Source of the DNA: Streptomyces sp. S.PNR 29 | GTDB taxonomy: Bacteria > Actinomycetota > Actinomycetes > Streptomycetales > Streptomycetaceae | Direction: 5' to 3' | Length of the DNA: 64,000 nucleotides | Assembly (NCBI RefSeq): GCF_030386795.1 | Contig: NZ_JANUQM010000002.1 | Span: 372,001 to 436,000, forward strand | In this document: piece by piece, positions 1 through 8,855 of the stretch | How the letters are laid out: the number at the start of each line of letters is the position of its first letter | How positions within the stretch are numbered: position 1 is the stretch's first letter | The notes under the pieces: generated by a model | Told to the model about the DNA's origin: nothing | What the model saw: only the letters and a program-made list of their open reading frames with translations | Databases searched by the model: none | Program-made: the position numbers and the translations under genes

Positions 1-20
1 CCGCACTGAAGCCGAAGCCG

Positions 21-305
21 TTGCCCACGCAGTCGACCGCCCAGCGGCCCGTACTGCTCGACCTGCCGTACGCGCCCCTTGAGAAGCGGCCGTTGCCGCC
101 GGGGCGTCCTCGCGAGTGGTACGTCACGCACAACCGCCGCCTCAAGGCCATGCGCCTTGCGATCGCCCTGCTCGACTCGGGGGTCTACGTGCCCGACCAG
201 GCGCGCAACGAGACCATCCGGAGCACGGCGGAGACGATCGGTGTGCATCCGCCGTCGGACACGACATGCCACATGGTGCGGGCGTTCATGCGGTACTCAC
301 GCTGA
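21..305 (+). CDS. small conserved hypothetical protein, possibly 5'-truncated by the window edge
   Basis: The protein is about 94 residues, basic, with a Pro-rich N-terminus and then a well-folded-looking stretch (REWYVTHNRRLKAMRLAIAL). I recognise no enzymatic family and assign no function. The TTG at 21 is the first possible start seen, but the frame is open to the left edge and no convincing ribosome site precedes it, so the true start may lie outside the window or at a codon further in. It is followed by a strong hairpin terminator at 312-348, which supports that this frame is a real transcribed gene. Confidence 0.6.
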   Translation: MPTQSTAQRPVLLDLPYAPLEKRPLPPGRPREWYVTHNRRLKAMRLAIALLDSGVYVPDQARNETIRSTAETIGVHPPSDTTCHMVRAFMRYSR

Positions 306-311
306 ACCGTG

Positions 312-348
312 GCGCCGGGCGCCCTCCGTTGCGGAGGGCGCCCGGCGC
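312..348. terminator. strong hairpin terminator
   Basis: Perfect 17-bp inverted repeat (left arm 312-328, loop 329-331, right arm 332-348, arm sequence GCGCCGGGCGCCCTCCG). It ends transcription of the small gene upstream and may also act on the winged-helix gene coming from the other side. The rest of the 306-549 gap holds a ten-G run (365-374) and no recognisable gene. Confidence 0.85.
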
Positions 349-549
349 TGTCGTTGCCGTCCCCGGGGGGGGGGCTCATGGCCGCCCGCACCTGCTGCGG
401 CCGCCGACAACCTGAGGCCGCCGGGGAAGTGTCGCCCGCGGGTCGTCCGGCTTGGCCGCCGGCGCCCTCGGCAGCGCGTTCCGGCCGAGCGGGCCGCGGG
501 GCTGGGCGGCGCCGAGGGCAGGCGGCGGTCTCCGTCGGGCGGGCAGGAC

Positions 550-1734
550 CTACCCCGCCAACTCCCGCTCCAGCGGCGTCCGGAAACGCGGCGTCACACG
601 CGCCGTCCCCACCCACCCCCGCAGGCGCTCCGCCTCCACCGCGATCGCCGCCTCCGCCTCACGGCCGACGCCCGCGCCGTCGAGGATCCGCCAGACGATC
701 TCCCCGTCGGCCCGCTGCGCCCAGCCGCCCACCACACGCCCGTCCCACCACACCGTCGGCCCCACATTGCCGCTGCGGTCGAAGAGCAGGGGCCGCAGTT
801 CCGGCGCGAGGAACCAGTCCCGCTGCTGCCATCCCATGGCCGTCGGATCGAGGCCGGGCAGCAGCGCGGCCCACGGCTCGGCGGGCCCGGCCACCGGATC
901 GGCGTCGCCCGCTGCGACGTACCCCGTGCCCTCGTCCAGGGACACCGGCTCCGCCCCGATCGCGGCGAGCGCTCTGCGCACCGCCGTCACCGGCCATCCC
1001 GTCCACCACTTCAGGTCGGCCTCGGTCGCCGGGCCGCAGGCAGCCAGCCAGCGCCGCAGCAGGTCCGCCTGGGCCCCGGCGGGCTCAAGTTCGGGATGCT
1101 CCGGTGCCAGGGCCCAGCGGAACTGGGTGGACGTCCAGGAGCCCAGCGGACGGCCCCGGACGACCTTTCCCTCGAGGCCCAGCACCTTCAGCAGCCGGGT
1201 CGAGACGGTGTGGACGCCCTCGTAGCTCTTCCCGGCCGCGTACACGAACCGCTCCCGCAGGCGCGGCTCGTCCCGGGCCAGTTCGGCCGCCGTCGCCTGC
1301 CCGCGCCGGGCCAGCGCGGCCAGGGCCGACTCCTCGACCTCCTTCAGCCAGGTCGCGTCCGGCGCCCCGGCCGCCGCCATGGCCTTCAGCAGTGCGGTCC
1401 GCTCCCGGGCGGCGACCGCGAGACCGGTGGAGGCGTGCACCACCGCCGTCAGGTCCGTGGGGAACACGAACACCGTGTGCCGCATGCCGTGCATCCGGAC
1501 CAGGGTGCGGTCCTCGTACAGCGCCCGCTCGGTCGCCGCCACCGTCTGCGCCGGATCCGTGAGGCGCGCGCCCACGGCCAGGTACACCGTCGCCGGGTCC
1601 GAGCCGTGCAGCGCGACCAGTGAGCCGGCGATCTCTTCCGGGCTCGCCGCCCGTGCCGTACCCGCCAGCCGCTGTCGCAGCGCGAGGCGGGCCCGCCGCT
1701 CCGCCACGCCGATGTGCCGCCGCCCGTCACCCAT
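550..1734 (-). CDS. winged-helix DNA-binding domain protein (HTH_42/YcaQ-like family)
   Basis: About 394 residues. The N-terminus (SLVALHGSDPATVYLAVGAR) and the centre (WWTGWPVTAVRRALAAIGAE) match the winged-helix family PF06224, whose studied members include the YcaQ/AlkZ-type DNA glycosylases; most actinobacterial members are uncharacterised. The ATG at 1734 is chosen because GGAGG stands five bases before it; a GTG at 1746 in the same frame lies within that ribosome site. The gene stands alone between the terminator at 312-348 and the hydrolase-kinase fusion upstream. Whether it repairs DNA is not shown by the sequence. Confidence 0.8.
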   Translation of the reverse strand: MGDGRRHIGVAERRARLALRQRLAGTARAASPEEIAGSLVALHGSDPATVYLAVGARLTDPAQTVAATERALYEDRTLVRMHGMRHTVFVFPTDLTAVVHASTGLAVAARERTALLKAMAAAGAPDATWLKEVEESALAALARRGQATAAELARDEPRLRERFVYAAGKSYEGVHTVSTRLLKVLGLEGKVVRGRPLGSWTSTQFRWALAPEHPELEPAGAQADLLRRWLAACGPATEADLKWWTGWPVTAVRRALAAIGAEPVSLDEGTGYVAAGDADPVAGPAEPWAALLPGLDPTAMGWQQRDWFLAPELRPLLFDRSGNVGPTVWWDGRVVGGWAQRADGEIVWRILDGAGVGREAEAAIAVEAERLRGWVGTARVTPRFRTPLERELAG

Positions 1735-1807
1735 ACCGGCCTCCACCCGTCACGACCTGCCTGCGGCCATCCTCTCCGACACCACTGACAATCGGGCCCG
1801 GCCTGCC

Positions 1808-3442
1808 TCAGCCGTACCGCTCCACCAACCCGCTCACGTACGCCTCCAGCCGTGCCCCCAGCACCTCTGCCGTCAGATCCGTCCGCCCCAGCTCGCGCCA
1901 CGGGCCGGCCAGCCTGGCCGCGTCGGGGGAGTAGGCCAGGGCGTCGAGGAGGCGCCAGTACAGGTGGTCCGGGCCGTCGGCCGGGCGGCGGCCGCCGTGG
2001 GCCTCGTAACGGTCCCGGAAGCCGAGCCCGTACTCCGGCCCGTGCAGCAGCGCGAGCGCGGTCGAGCAGTGGGCGACGTCGAGGTCGGCGGGGCCCCAGG
2101 AGGTCTCGACCCAGTCGACGACCCCGCTGACGCGCAGCCCCGGGCCGTCACCCGTGAACAGTACGTTCCCGGGGTGGAAGTCCCGGTGCAGGAAGCAGCC
2201 CTCGTACGGCGGCGGGTCACGGCGGATGACGTCCACGGCCCGCTCCCACAGGGCACCCGCCGGGGTGCGCACGCGCTCCGGGGACGTCCACGCCTGGTAG
2301 GGGCGCGGCCGCTCGTCCGGTACGACCCGGTGGATCCGGGCGAGCAGGCCCGCCAGCAGGTCCAGGCGCCGGTCGAGGTCCTCCTCGTCCACCCGCACCC
2401 GGCCGGGGAGCGCGGACATCAGCAGGGACGGGTGATCGCACTGCTCGGCCGTCGCGTCGACGGCGAGAAGCGCGGGGGCCGGGATGCCGTCCTGTCCGGC
2501 GAGCAGCGTCAGCACGGACGCCTCGCGGGTCAGCAGGCCGGGAGCGTGGTGCCGGAAGAAGGGTTTCACGAAGGAGCGCAGGACCAGGCCGGTGCCGTCG
2601 TCGAGGGTGAGGCCGCGCACCTGCGAGCTCCAGCCGCCGGCCAGGAAGCGGGTGCCGGTGATCGTGCGGGCCTGAGGGAGCTGCTTGGCCAGCCAGCTCC
2701 GGGTGGCCGTCCAGCCGCGGTCGTCGAGGCCGGTCAGGAGCGCGGTGACGAACTCCCGCCGGGCGTCGGCGTGGTCGCGGAACCACAGACCCAACTGATG
2801 GCTTGCGTCGGGGAGTTCGAACCGCGTGTACTGGGACCGGGCGGTCAGCGCGTCCTGCACGGCCTCGGTCACCTCCGGCGGGATCACCGCGTCCGTGCCC
2901 GGCACCGCGAGCACCGCCCGGCCCTCGAACGCCCGCAGCACGCCGAGCGCGGGCGCCGCACGCCAGCTGCCGGGGGTGCGGATGATCTCGCTGAACCGGC
3001 CGTTCCCCGTCCCGAACGGCTCATCCCATGCCTCGGCCGCGTACACGGCGGGCGCACACAGCCCCAGCGCCGTGACCCGGCGCCCGTAGTGCCGGGCGAG
3101 ATCGGCCACCGTCTGGCCGCTCATGCTGAACCCGACCAGCACCAGCGGACCACCGGCGGGCACCTGAGCGTCGATCACGCCGACCGCCTGCTCGAACCGG
3201 CGCCGCAGACTCAACTCCCGCAGCGCGCCCGTGCTGTCGCCGTGGCCCGAGAAGTCGAAGGCGATGCCGCGGCAGCCGCGGGCGGTGAACTCCGCCAGCA
3301 ACGGCAGCAGCCGCTCCTTGCTGCCTTTGCCGGCACCGTGCAGCAGAACGACGGTGACCCGGCCCGGATCGTCGTCGCCACCGCCGTACACCCCGCTGAG
3401 CCGCTCACCGCCGTGTTCGTACGTGAAGATCCCCTCACTCAT
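1808..3442 (-). CDS. alpha/beta hydrolase fused to an aminoglycoside-phosphotransferase-like (APH) kinase domain
   Basis: Two enzymes are joined in one chain of about 544 residues. The N-terminal half is an alpha/beta hydrolase: oxyanion region VVLLHGAGKGS, nucleophile elbow GFSMSG near residue 100, acid in PGTDAVIPPE and histidine in DASHQLG. The C-terminal half, from about residue 265, is an APH/choline-kinase fold with the catalytic loop HRDFHPGNVL near residue 415 and the metal-binding GVVDWVETSWGP. Both active sites look complete. The linker is short (WLAKQLPQARTITGTRFLAGG), so this is a continuous fusion rather than a missed stop. ATG at 3442 is one start; a GTG at 3454 is also possible and neither has a strong ribosome site. 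Substrates are unknown; a small amino-alcohol or sugar ester is conceivable. Confidence 0.8.
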   Translation of the reverse strand: MSEGIFTYEHGGERLSGVYGGGDDDPGRVTVVLLHGAGKGSKERLLPLLAEFTARGCRGIAFDFSGHGDSTGALRELSLRRRFEQAVGVIDAQVPAGGPLVLVGFSMSGQTVADLARHYGRRVTALGLCAPAVYAAEAWDEPFGTGNGRFSEIIRTPGSWRAAPALGVLRAFEGRAVLAVPGTDAVIPPEVTEAVQDALTARSQYTRFELPDASHQLGLWFRDHADARREFVTALLTGLDDRGWTATRSWLAKQLPQARTITGTRFLAGGWSSQVRGLTLDDGTGLVLRSFVKPFFRHHAPGLLTREASVLTLLAGQDGIPAPALLAVDATAEQCDHPSLLMSALPGRVRVDEEDLDRRLDLLAGLLARIHRVVPDERPRPYQAWTSPERVRTPAGALWERAVDVIRRDPPPYEGCFLHRDFHPGNVLFTGDGPGLRVSGVVDWVETSWGPADLDVAHCSTALALLHGPEYGLGFRDRYEAHGGRRPADGPDHLYWRLLDALAYSPDAARLAGPWRELGRTDLTAEVLGARLEAYVSGLVERYG

Positions 3443-3575
3443 ACGGTCATTCACTCATGTCACTTGGACACCGCGGGTGGAAAAGCAGATGCACGTCGTG
3501 TGACCGGATCCCTACGCTCGGACAGAACCCGAACCCAACCCGAAGCCGAACCCACGCCAACGGAGGAGGTCCGTG

Positions 3576-3857
3576 ATGGGCACCATCGTCCTCTCCGGGA
3601 CCGCCGTCCTGGTGGTCCTAGGATTCGAAAACCACATCTGGTGGCTCGCCGCCGTCGCCCTGCTCTCCCTCTACGTGCGGTACGGCCGGGACGCGACCTC
3701 GACGTCCTCGTCGGCCGGGGCGGCCCCGTCCGGGGCGGCGCCCACGACGTACCGGGCGTACCGCGAGCGCCGTGACCAGCAGGCCAGGTGGGAGCGCCGC
3801 TACCGTCGCGAGCGCCCCTTCGAGGCCCGCCGTCAGGAGCGGGAGAAGAGCAGGTAG
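3576..3857 (+). CDS. small single-pass membrane protein
   Basis: About 93 residues: one hydrophobic segment (roughly residues 5-35, TIVLSGTAVLVVLGFENHIWWLAAVALLSL), a Ser/Ala-rich linker and a highly charged Arg/Glu tail (RRERPFEARRQEREK). GGAGGAGG at 3562-3569 lies at good distance from the ATG at 3576; a GTG sits directly before it at 3573. It is divergent from the hydrolase-kinase gene and convergent with pspAB. No function can be assigned; proteins of this shape are common in Streptomyces. Confidence 0.7.
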   Translation: MGTIVLSGTAVLVVLGFENHIWWLAAVALLSLYVRYGRDATSTSSSAGAAPSGAAPTTYRAYRERRDQQARWERRYRRERPFEARRQEREKSR

Positions 3858-3867
3858 TCCGCCCCGG

Positions 3868-4452
3868 TCACAGGCCGGGCGCTCCCCACACGGGGAACCA
3901 GCGGCCGAGGTCCTGCTCCATGCGCAGGTCGTCGCCGAGCGCCGCCTTCACCCGCAGTTCGAGTGCGTTGTCGCGCCGCTGCCCCTCACCGGGCAGCGGC
4001 GCGAACGGGTAGAAGGTGCCCCTCTTGTAGAGGTAGACCAGCGCCAGCCGCCGTCCGCCCTCGCCCTGGAAACCGGCCAGTGAGCACAGCAGTTGCGGGC
4101 CGAATCCGTTGACCTCCATGGAGGCGTTCACCGCGTGCAGGTCGTTGACCAGGAGCGGCAGCTGGTCGGGGGCGCGGTGCGAGACCAGCCAGGAGTAGCC
4201 GTAGTCGTCCTGCCGCAGCTGGACCGGGGGCCCGTCGCGGTCGGCGTCCGCGTCCAGCAGGGCCTGGACCTCGCGGTGGGTCTGCTCGAACGCCGCGCCC
4301 TCGACCGTCGCGAAGCACACCGCCCCGTGCCCGGTCGGGGTGAAGCCGGTCGCGGCCTGAAGGGCCACGGCCGCCGAGGGCAGTGCGAAGAGCCGGTCGA
4401 GGTCGGGCGCCACCGGCCTCGTACGGCCGAGCAGGATGTCCAGCAGCCCCAT
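3868..4452 (-). CDS. pspAB: PspA-associated protein PspAB
   Basis: About 194 residues beginning MGLLDILLGRTRPVAPDLDRLF, the characteristic start of the actinobacterial PspAB family. These proteins are soluble, lack known catalytic motifs and occur beside htpX or pspA in phage-shock-protein-type envelope-stress modules. Here the gene directly follows htpX: the htpX stop overlaps a possible GTG start (GTGA at 4455-4458) and the preferred ATG at 4452 has AAAGG seven bases upstream. Co-transcription with htpX is very likely. The partner genes pspA and pspAA lie 36 kb away in this window. Confidence 0.85.
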   Translation of the reverse strand: MGLLDILLGRTRPVAPDLDRLFALPSAAVALQAATGFTPTGHGAVCFATVEGAAFEQTHREVQALLDADADRDGPPVQLRQDDYGYSWLVSHRAPDQLPLLVNDLHAVNASMEVNGFGPQLLCSLAGFQGEGGRRLALVYLYKRGTFYPFAPLPGEGQRRDNALELRVKAALGDDLRMEQDLGRWFPVWGAPGL

Positions 4453-4454
4453 GC

Positions 4455-5372
4455 TCACGCCTTTCCGGGGGTCGCCGCCTCACCCAGCTCGGCGGAGATC
4501 CGGCCCAGTTGGTCGAGCCGCTGTTCCAGGCTCGGGTGGGTCGAGAAGAGGTTCGCGAGGCCGGGCTCGGCACCGAGCGCCGGGGTGAAGTAGAAGGCGT
4601 TGAAGGCCTGGGCCGTGCGCAGGTCCTTCGTCGGGATCCGGGCGATGTCGCCGGTGACCTTGGTGAGCGCCGACGCCAGTGCCGAGGGCCGGCCGGTGAG
4701 CAGCGCGGCCGCCCGGTCCGCCGCCAGCTCGCGGTAGCGGGACAGGGCCCGGATCAGCAGGAAGCTCAGCGCGTACACGGCCGCCGACACTCCCAGTACG
4801 GCGGCGAAGACGACGGCGGTGTTCTGGTCCCGCCGCCCCCCGCCGAACAGCTGGGAGTAGAAGGCGAACCGCACGATCAGCCCCGCGATCACACCGAGGA
4901 AGGACGCGATCGTGATCACGGCGACGTCCTTGTGCGCGACGTGCGACAGCTCGTGCGCGAGCACGCCCTCCAGCTCCGCCGGCTCCAGCCGCCGCAGCAG
5001 GCCGGTCGTCACACAGACGACGGCGTTGTCGGGGTTCCGGCCGGTCGCGAACGCGTTCGGCATGTCCATCTCCGACACGGCGACCACCGGCCTCGGCATG
5101 TCCGCGATCGCGCACAGCCGGTCGACCACCGCGTGCAGCTCCGGATACTCCTCACGCTCCACGACCCGCCCGCGCATCGCGAACAGCGCGATCCGGTCGG
5201 AGAACCAGTACTGCGCGCCGAGCACCCCCGCCGCCACGACGACGACCAGGATCCAGGACTTCAGCAACACGATCAACGCGGCGACGAAGGCCACGTACAC
5301 AAGCCCGAGCAGGAACAGCGTGACCGCCATCCGCACGGTCAGACGCCGGTCACTCCGGAAACGGCTCTGCAT
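4455..5372 (-). CDS. htpX: zinc metalloprotease HtpX
   Basis: An M48-family membrane protease of about 305 residues that degrades damaged membrane proteins from the cytoplasmic side. The zinc site HELSHVAHKD (HExxH) is near residue 147 and the third ligand is in RELAAD. Two N-terminal transmembrane segments follow the basic start QSRFRSDRRLTVR, with two more around the centre. The ATG at 5372 is chosen because GGGG stands eight bases upstream; another ATG at 5378 in frame is only two bases from it. It forms an operon with pspAB downstream, consistent with a role in membrane quality control. Confidence 0.93.
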   Translation of the reverse strand: MQSRFRSDRRLTVRMAVTLFLLGLVYVAFVAALIVLLKSWILVVVVAAGVLGAQYWFSDRIALFAMRGRVVEREEYPELHAVVDRLCAIADMPRPVVAVSEMDMPNAFATGRNPDNAVVCVTTGLLRRLEPAELEGVLAHELSHVAHKDVAVITIASFLGVIAGLIVRFAFYSQLFGGGRRDQNTAVVFAAVLGVSAAVYALSFLLIRALSRYRELAADRAAALLTGRPSALASALTKVTGDIARIPTKDLRTAQAFNAFYFTPALGAEPGLANLFSTHPSLEQRLDQLGRISAELGEAATPGKA

Positions 5373-5472
5373 CTGCATCACCCCGCAGTCAGGCAATCGC
5401 CCCACTGCCAGTGTGCACCCGGCCACTCCCATGAACGGGCCTTGATCGGCCCTAGGGGCAGCAAAGACCGGT

Positions 5473-5733
5473 CTAGTACGGCGCCCGGAAGTTGATGTAC
5501 CCGAGCAGCACGATCACCGCCGCCACACAGCCGAGCACCACGGCCGTCGATATCCACGACGACCGGCGGCCGGAGCCCACGTGTTCCGGGTCGGCGCGGA
5601 ACGGGACCGGTCCGGGCGGGTTGTCCTTCCAGCGCGCCGCGAGCATCCGGGCCCGCGCGGAGGGCTCCTTGTGCTCGGCGCTGTCCGCCCATCTGAGGTC
5701 GAACTCCCGCTCGTTCTCGTCCTGTTCGGGCAT
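5473..5733 (-). CDS. small membrane protein with acidic N-terminal region
   Basis: 86 residues: a hydrophilic, charged N-terminal part (PEQDENEREFDLRWADSAEHK) and one C-terminal transmembrane segment (WISTAVVLGCVAAVIVLLGYI) ending FRAPY, so it is probably tail-anchored. The ATG at 5733 follows a weak AGGTAACGGGG region. It lies between htpX and glnA, all on the same strand, but with about 100 bases before htpX. No family is recognised. Confidence 0.7.
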   Translation of the reverse strand: MPEQDENEREFDLRWADSAEHKEPSARARMLAARWKDNPPGPVPFRADPEHVGSGRRSSWISTAVVLGCVAAVIVLLGYINFRAPY

Positions 5734-5816
5734 CCCCGTTACCTTTCTCGAACAACAGTGTCAGGACCAATATCCCGCGTCCGTGCCCGCTCTGTGAAGC
5801 GCGTTCCCAACGCGGC

Positions 5817-5846
5817 GGGGCCGCCCCCCTGCTGGGAGGCGGCCCC
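5817..5846 (-). terminator. terminator of glnA
   Basis: Inverted repeat GGGGCCGCC (5817-5825) and GGCGGCCCC (5838-5846) with a 12-base loop, directly after the glnA stop on the minus strand. Confidence 0.7.
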
Positions 5847-5869
5847 GAAGCGCTGGTGAGGCGCGTCGA

Positions 5870-7279
5870 TCACACGTCGAAGTAGAGCTCGAACTCGTGC
5901 GGGTGCGGACGCAGCTGCAGCGGAGCGATCTCGTTCGCGCGCTTGTAGTCGATCCACGTCTCGATCAGGTCCGGCGTGAAGACGTCGCCCTGGAGGAGGA
6001 ACTCGTGGTCGGCCTCAAGGGAGTCGAGGACGGCCGGGAGGGAGGTCGGGACCTGCGGGACGCCCGCGTGCTCCTCGGGAGCCAGCTCGTACAGGTCCTT
6101 GTCGATCGGCTCGGCCGGCTCGATCTTGTTCTTGATGCCGTCCAGGCCCGCCAGCAGCAGGGCGGAGAACGCCAGGTACGGGTTGCCGGAGGAGTCGGGC
6201 GCGCGGAACTCGACGCGCTTGGCCTTCGGGTTCGAGCCCGTGATCGGGATACGCATGGCCGCGGAGCGGTTGCGCTGCGAGTAGACGAGGTTCACCGGGG
6301 CCTCGAAGCCCGGCACCAGACGGTGGTACGAGTTCACCGTCGGGTTGGTGAAGGCCAGCAGCGACGGGGCGTGCTTGAGGATGCCGCCGATGTAGTAGCG
6401 GGCGGTGTCCGACAGGCCCGCGTAACCGGCCTCGTCGTAGAACAGCGGGTCGCCGTTGTTCCACAGCGACTGGTGGACGTGCATGCCCGAGCCGTTGTCG
6501 CCGAAGATCGGCTTCGGCATGAAGGTCGCGGTCTTGCCGTTGCGCCAGGCGACGTTCTTCACGATGTACTTGAAGAGCTGGAGGTCGTCGGCGGCGGCGA
6601 GCAGCGTGTTGAACTTGTAGTTGATCTCCGCCTGGCCGGCGGTGCCCACCTCGTGGTGCTGGCGCTCGACCTTCAGGCCGGCCCGGTTCAGCTCCAGGGT
6701 GATCTCGGCGCGCAGGTCGGCGAAGTGGTCGACCGGCGGGACCGGGAAGTAGCCGCCCTTGTAGCGGACCTTGTAACCACGGTTGTCCTCCAGGGCGCCG
6801 GTGTTCCAGGCGCCGGCCTCGGAGTCGATGTGGTAGAAGGACTCGTTCGCGCTGGTCGCGAAGCGGACGCTGTCGAAGACGTAGAACTCGGCCTCGGGGC
6901 CGAAGTACGCGGTGTCCGCGATGCCGGTGGAGGCGAGGTAGGCCTCGGCCTTCTTGGCCACGTTCCGCGGGTCACGGGAGTACTGCTCGCCGGTGATCGG
7001 GTCGTGGATGAAGAAGTTGATGTTCAGCGTCTTGTCCCGGCGGAACGGGTCGACCCGGGCGGTCGACAGGTCCGCGCGCAGCGCCATGTCGGACTCGTGA
7101 ATGGCCTGGAAACCACGGATCGAGGATCCGTCGAAGGCGAGCTCGTCGTCCGGGTCGAACGCCTCAGCAGGCACCGTGAAGTGCTGCATCACGCCCGGGA
7201 GGTCGCAGAAGCGGACGTCGATGAACTTGACGTCCTCGTCCGCGATGAACTTCTTGGCCTCGTCGGCGTTCTGGAACAT
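5870..7279 (-). CDS. glnA: type I glutamine synthetase
   Basis: 469 residues, the usual length for GSI-beta. It condenses ammonia with glutamate using ATP, the main route of nitrogen assimilation. Visible signatures are DGSSIRGFQ, the ATP-binding [30 protein letters not shown], and the C-terminal [11 protein letters not shown] whose Tyr is the site adenylylated by GlnE in this family, so covalent control is expected. The frame continues upstream, but the ATG at 7279 gives the canonical [15 protein letters not shown] start and has AGGAGG six to eight bases before it. Transcription is probably under GlnR (see 7376-7413). Confidence 0.97.
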   Translation of the reverse strand: MFQNADEAKKFIADEDVKFIDVRFCDLPGVMQHFTVPAEAFDPDDELAFDGSSIRGFQAIHESDMALRADLSTARVDPFRRDKTLNINFFIHDPITGEQYSRDPRNVAKKAEAYLASTGIADTAYFGPEAEFYVFDSVRFATSANESFYHIDSEAGAWNTGALEDNRGYKVRYKGGYFPVPPVDHFADLRAEITLELNRAGLKVERQHHEVGTAGQAEINYKFNTLLAAADDLQLFKYIVKNVAWRNGKTATFMPKPIFGDNGSGMHVHQSLWNNGDPLFYDEAGYAGLSDTARYYIGGILKHAPSLLAFTNPTVNSYHRLVPGFEAPVNLVYSQRNRSAAMRIPITGSNPKAKRVEFRAPDSSGNPYLAFSALLLAGLDGIKNKIEPAEPIDKDLYELAPEEHAGVPQVPTSLPAVLDSLEADHEFLLQGDVFTPDLIETWIDYKRANEIAPLQLRPHPHEFELYFDV

Positions 7280-7375
7280 CCAGCTCCTCCTACTCCCGAC
7301 CATCCCGCCGGGGTGGTAGTTCGTTCGTGCGGCCAGTGCGGTGGCACACGCTGACCCCGACCCTAGGGACGGCTG

Positions 7376-7413
7376 ATTTCTCGGGCGTGACCCATTTGTT
7401 TCGCAGAAGTTAA
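7376..7413 (-). promoter_or_regulatory. GlnR binding site upstream of glnA
   Basis: Read on the minus strand toward glnA the boxes are TTAAC (7413-7409), GAAAC (7402-7398), GTCAC (7391-7387) and GAAAT (7380-7376), each separated by exactly six bases. This is the tandem a-site/b-site arrangement of the published Streptomyces GlnR consensus (gTnAc-n6-GaAAc repeated at 22 bp). It starts 97 bases before the glnA start codon, so GlnR control of glnA in response to nitrogen is expected. Confidence 0.85.
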
Positions 7414-7498
7414 CCGGCCCAGATCCCACAGTAGTCCGCGACGGCTCGTACGCACCCCTCCGTCGGGCGGGCATATGCGGGCGCAGTACCGTGGACGG

Positions 7499-7966
7499 GT
7501 GGACAACAGGCAAGCAATCGGATCGTGGCTCTCCGGGCCCCGCGCGGCCATGGAAGAGGCCGGTGCCGACTTCGGATACCGGGGTCAGCAGCTCGGTCTG
7601 CCCGAGGAGGGGCCGGGCTCGATCGCCCGCCCCGGCCGCCGGCTCGGCGCCCTCGCCGTGGACTGGGGCCTGAGCCTCTTGATCGCATACGGCCTGATCA
7701 CGCACAGCTATAACGACGCGGCCCAGACCTGGGCGCCGCTCATCCTCTTCGCGCTGATCGTCCTCACGGTCGGCACGGTCGGTTTCACCCCGGGCAAGCG
7801 CCTGTTCGGTCTCAGGGTGGTCGCTCTGGACACCGGCCAGGTCAACCCGCTGCGCGCCCTGCTGCGCACGGTCCTGCTCTTCCTCGCCATTCCGCCCCTG
7901 ATCTGGGACCGCGACGGCCGGGGCCTGCACGACCGGCTGGCGCGCACGGTGGAGGTGCGGATCTAG
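7499..7966 (+). CDS. RDD-family integral membrane protein
   Basis: About 155 residues. After a hydrophilic N-terminus ([20 protein letters not shown]) come the RDD features: [10 protein letters not shown] with the Arg-Asp pair, two or three transmembrane helices, and [13 protein letters not shown]. Function is unknown in this branch; some RDD proteins are Na+/H+ antiporters. The GTG at 7499 matches the conserved start; the sequence TACCGT stands just upstream without a ribosome site, suggesting a leaderless mRNA. An ATG at 7475 is the alternative. It is divergent from glnA, as its counterpart is in mycobacteria. Confidence 0.85.
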   Translation: MDNRQAIGSWLSGPRAAMEEAGADFGYRGQQLGLPEEGPGSIARPGRRLGALAVDWGLSLLIAYGLITHSYNDAAQTWAPLILFALIVLTVGTVGFTPGKRLFGLRVVALDTGQVNPLRALLRTVLLFLAIPPLIWDRDGRGLHDRLARTVEVRI

Positions 7967-8018
7967 GTTCTGGCCTGGTTACGACATGCTCGCCCCACGC
8001 CGGGGTCCCCATCCGTTC

Positions 8019-8855
8019 TCAGGCAGATGCCGACATTTCCTGGGGAGCAACAGGGCTGCGGGGCGTCCGGCGAGGACGGTCGGTGCGCCAGGTGGCGACC
8101 AGAGCCGCGGCCAGCAGCAGTTCGGCGATGTCGCCACCGTAGTACATGATCTCCGCGCCTCCCTTGACCTCGCTGATGGGCGCGTGGATGTCGACCCAGA
8201 AACCGCCGTACATCAGCTGTGAGATCACCGCGTGCGCCGCGATTGCGACACCGAGACAGACGAGCCGGGCGCGAACGCCCGGCCGGGAGGGGGCGGGGTC
8301 GGGGCCGGCGATGGCGTGGGCGAACAGCCATCCCGACAGCAGGAAGTGCGCGTGCAGCAGCCAATGGGCCGCCGGGCTGCCCGTGGTCGCGTTGTACAGG
8401 GGGGTGAAGTAGAGCACCGCGAGGCTGCCCGTGGACAGCATGAGCGCGACCCAGGGATGGGCGATCACACGTGCGGCCGGGCTGTGCAGCACGGCGGTCA
8501 GCTGCCGTCCCCGGGCCGCGGGCAGCGTACGCAGCAGGAGGGTGACGGGGGCGGCCAGGACCAGCGCGAGCGGTGCGTACATGCCGATGAGCATGTGCTG
8601 GACCATGTGACCGCGGAAGTCCTCATGGGCCAGGGGGGCCACGGGCGGCAGCAGCGCCATGCCGAGCAGAAGAGTCCCGGTCAGGAACCATGTCGTCCGC
8701 CGGCGGCTCCAGCCCAGGGCCGGGTTGCGGCGGCGTGCCCGGTGTGCCAGCAGCAGGTAGGCGCCGACGGCGGCCGACAGGGCGAGCGCCGGCAGCAGCG
8801 CCTCCAGGGCCCCGCCGCCGGCCGTGTGCTCGTGTGCGGGCATGTCGTGGTTCAT
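8019..8855 (-). CDS. CtaG-like cytochrome c oxidase assembly membrane protein
   Basis: 278 residues with about seven transmembrane segments and a His-rich N-terminus (MNHDMPAHEH). It matches the caa3_CtaG family: GHMVQHMLIGMYAPLALVLAAP, HAHFLLSGWLFAHAI and the C-terminal MYYGGDIAELLLA. In Bacillus, CtaG is needed to form active caa3 oxidase, so a copper- or heme-related assembly role is inferred. The ATG start overlaps the stop of the DUF2243 gene (ATGA at 8853-8857 on this strand), so the two are translated from one message. It is more than 50 kb from the structural oxidase genes at 60.9-64 kb. Confidence 0.88.
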   Translation of the reverse strand: MNHDMPAHEHTAGGGALEALLPALALSAAVGAYLLLAHRARRRNPALGWSRRRTTWFLTGTLLLGMALLPPVAPLAHEDFRGHMVQHMLIGMYAPLALVLAAPVTLLLRTLPAARGRQLTAVLHSPAARVIAHPWVALMLSTGSLAVLYFTPLYNATTGSPAAHWLLHAHFLLSGWLFAHAIAGPDPAPSRPGVRARLVCLGVAIAAHAVISQLMYGGFWVDIHAPISEVKGGAEIMYYGGDIAELLLAAALVATWRTDRPRRTPRSPVAPQEMSASA

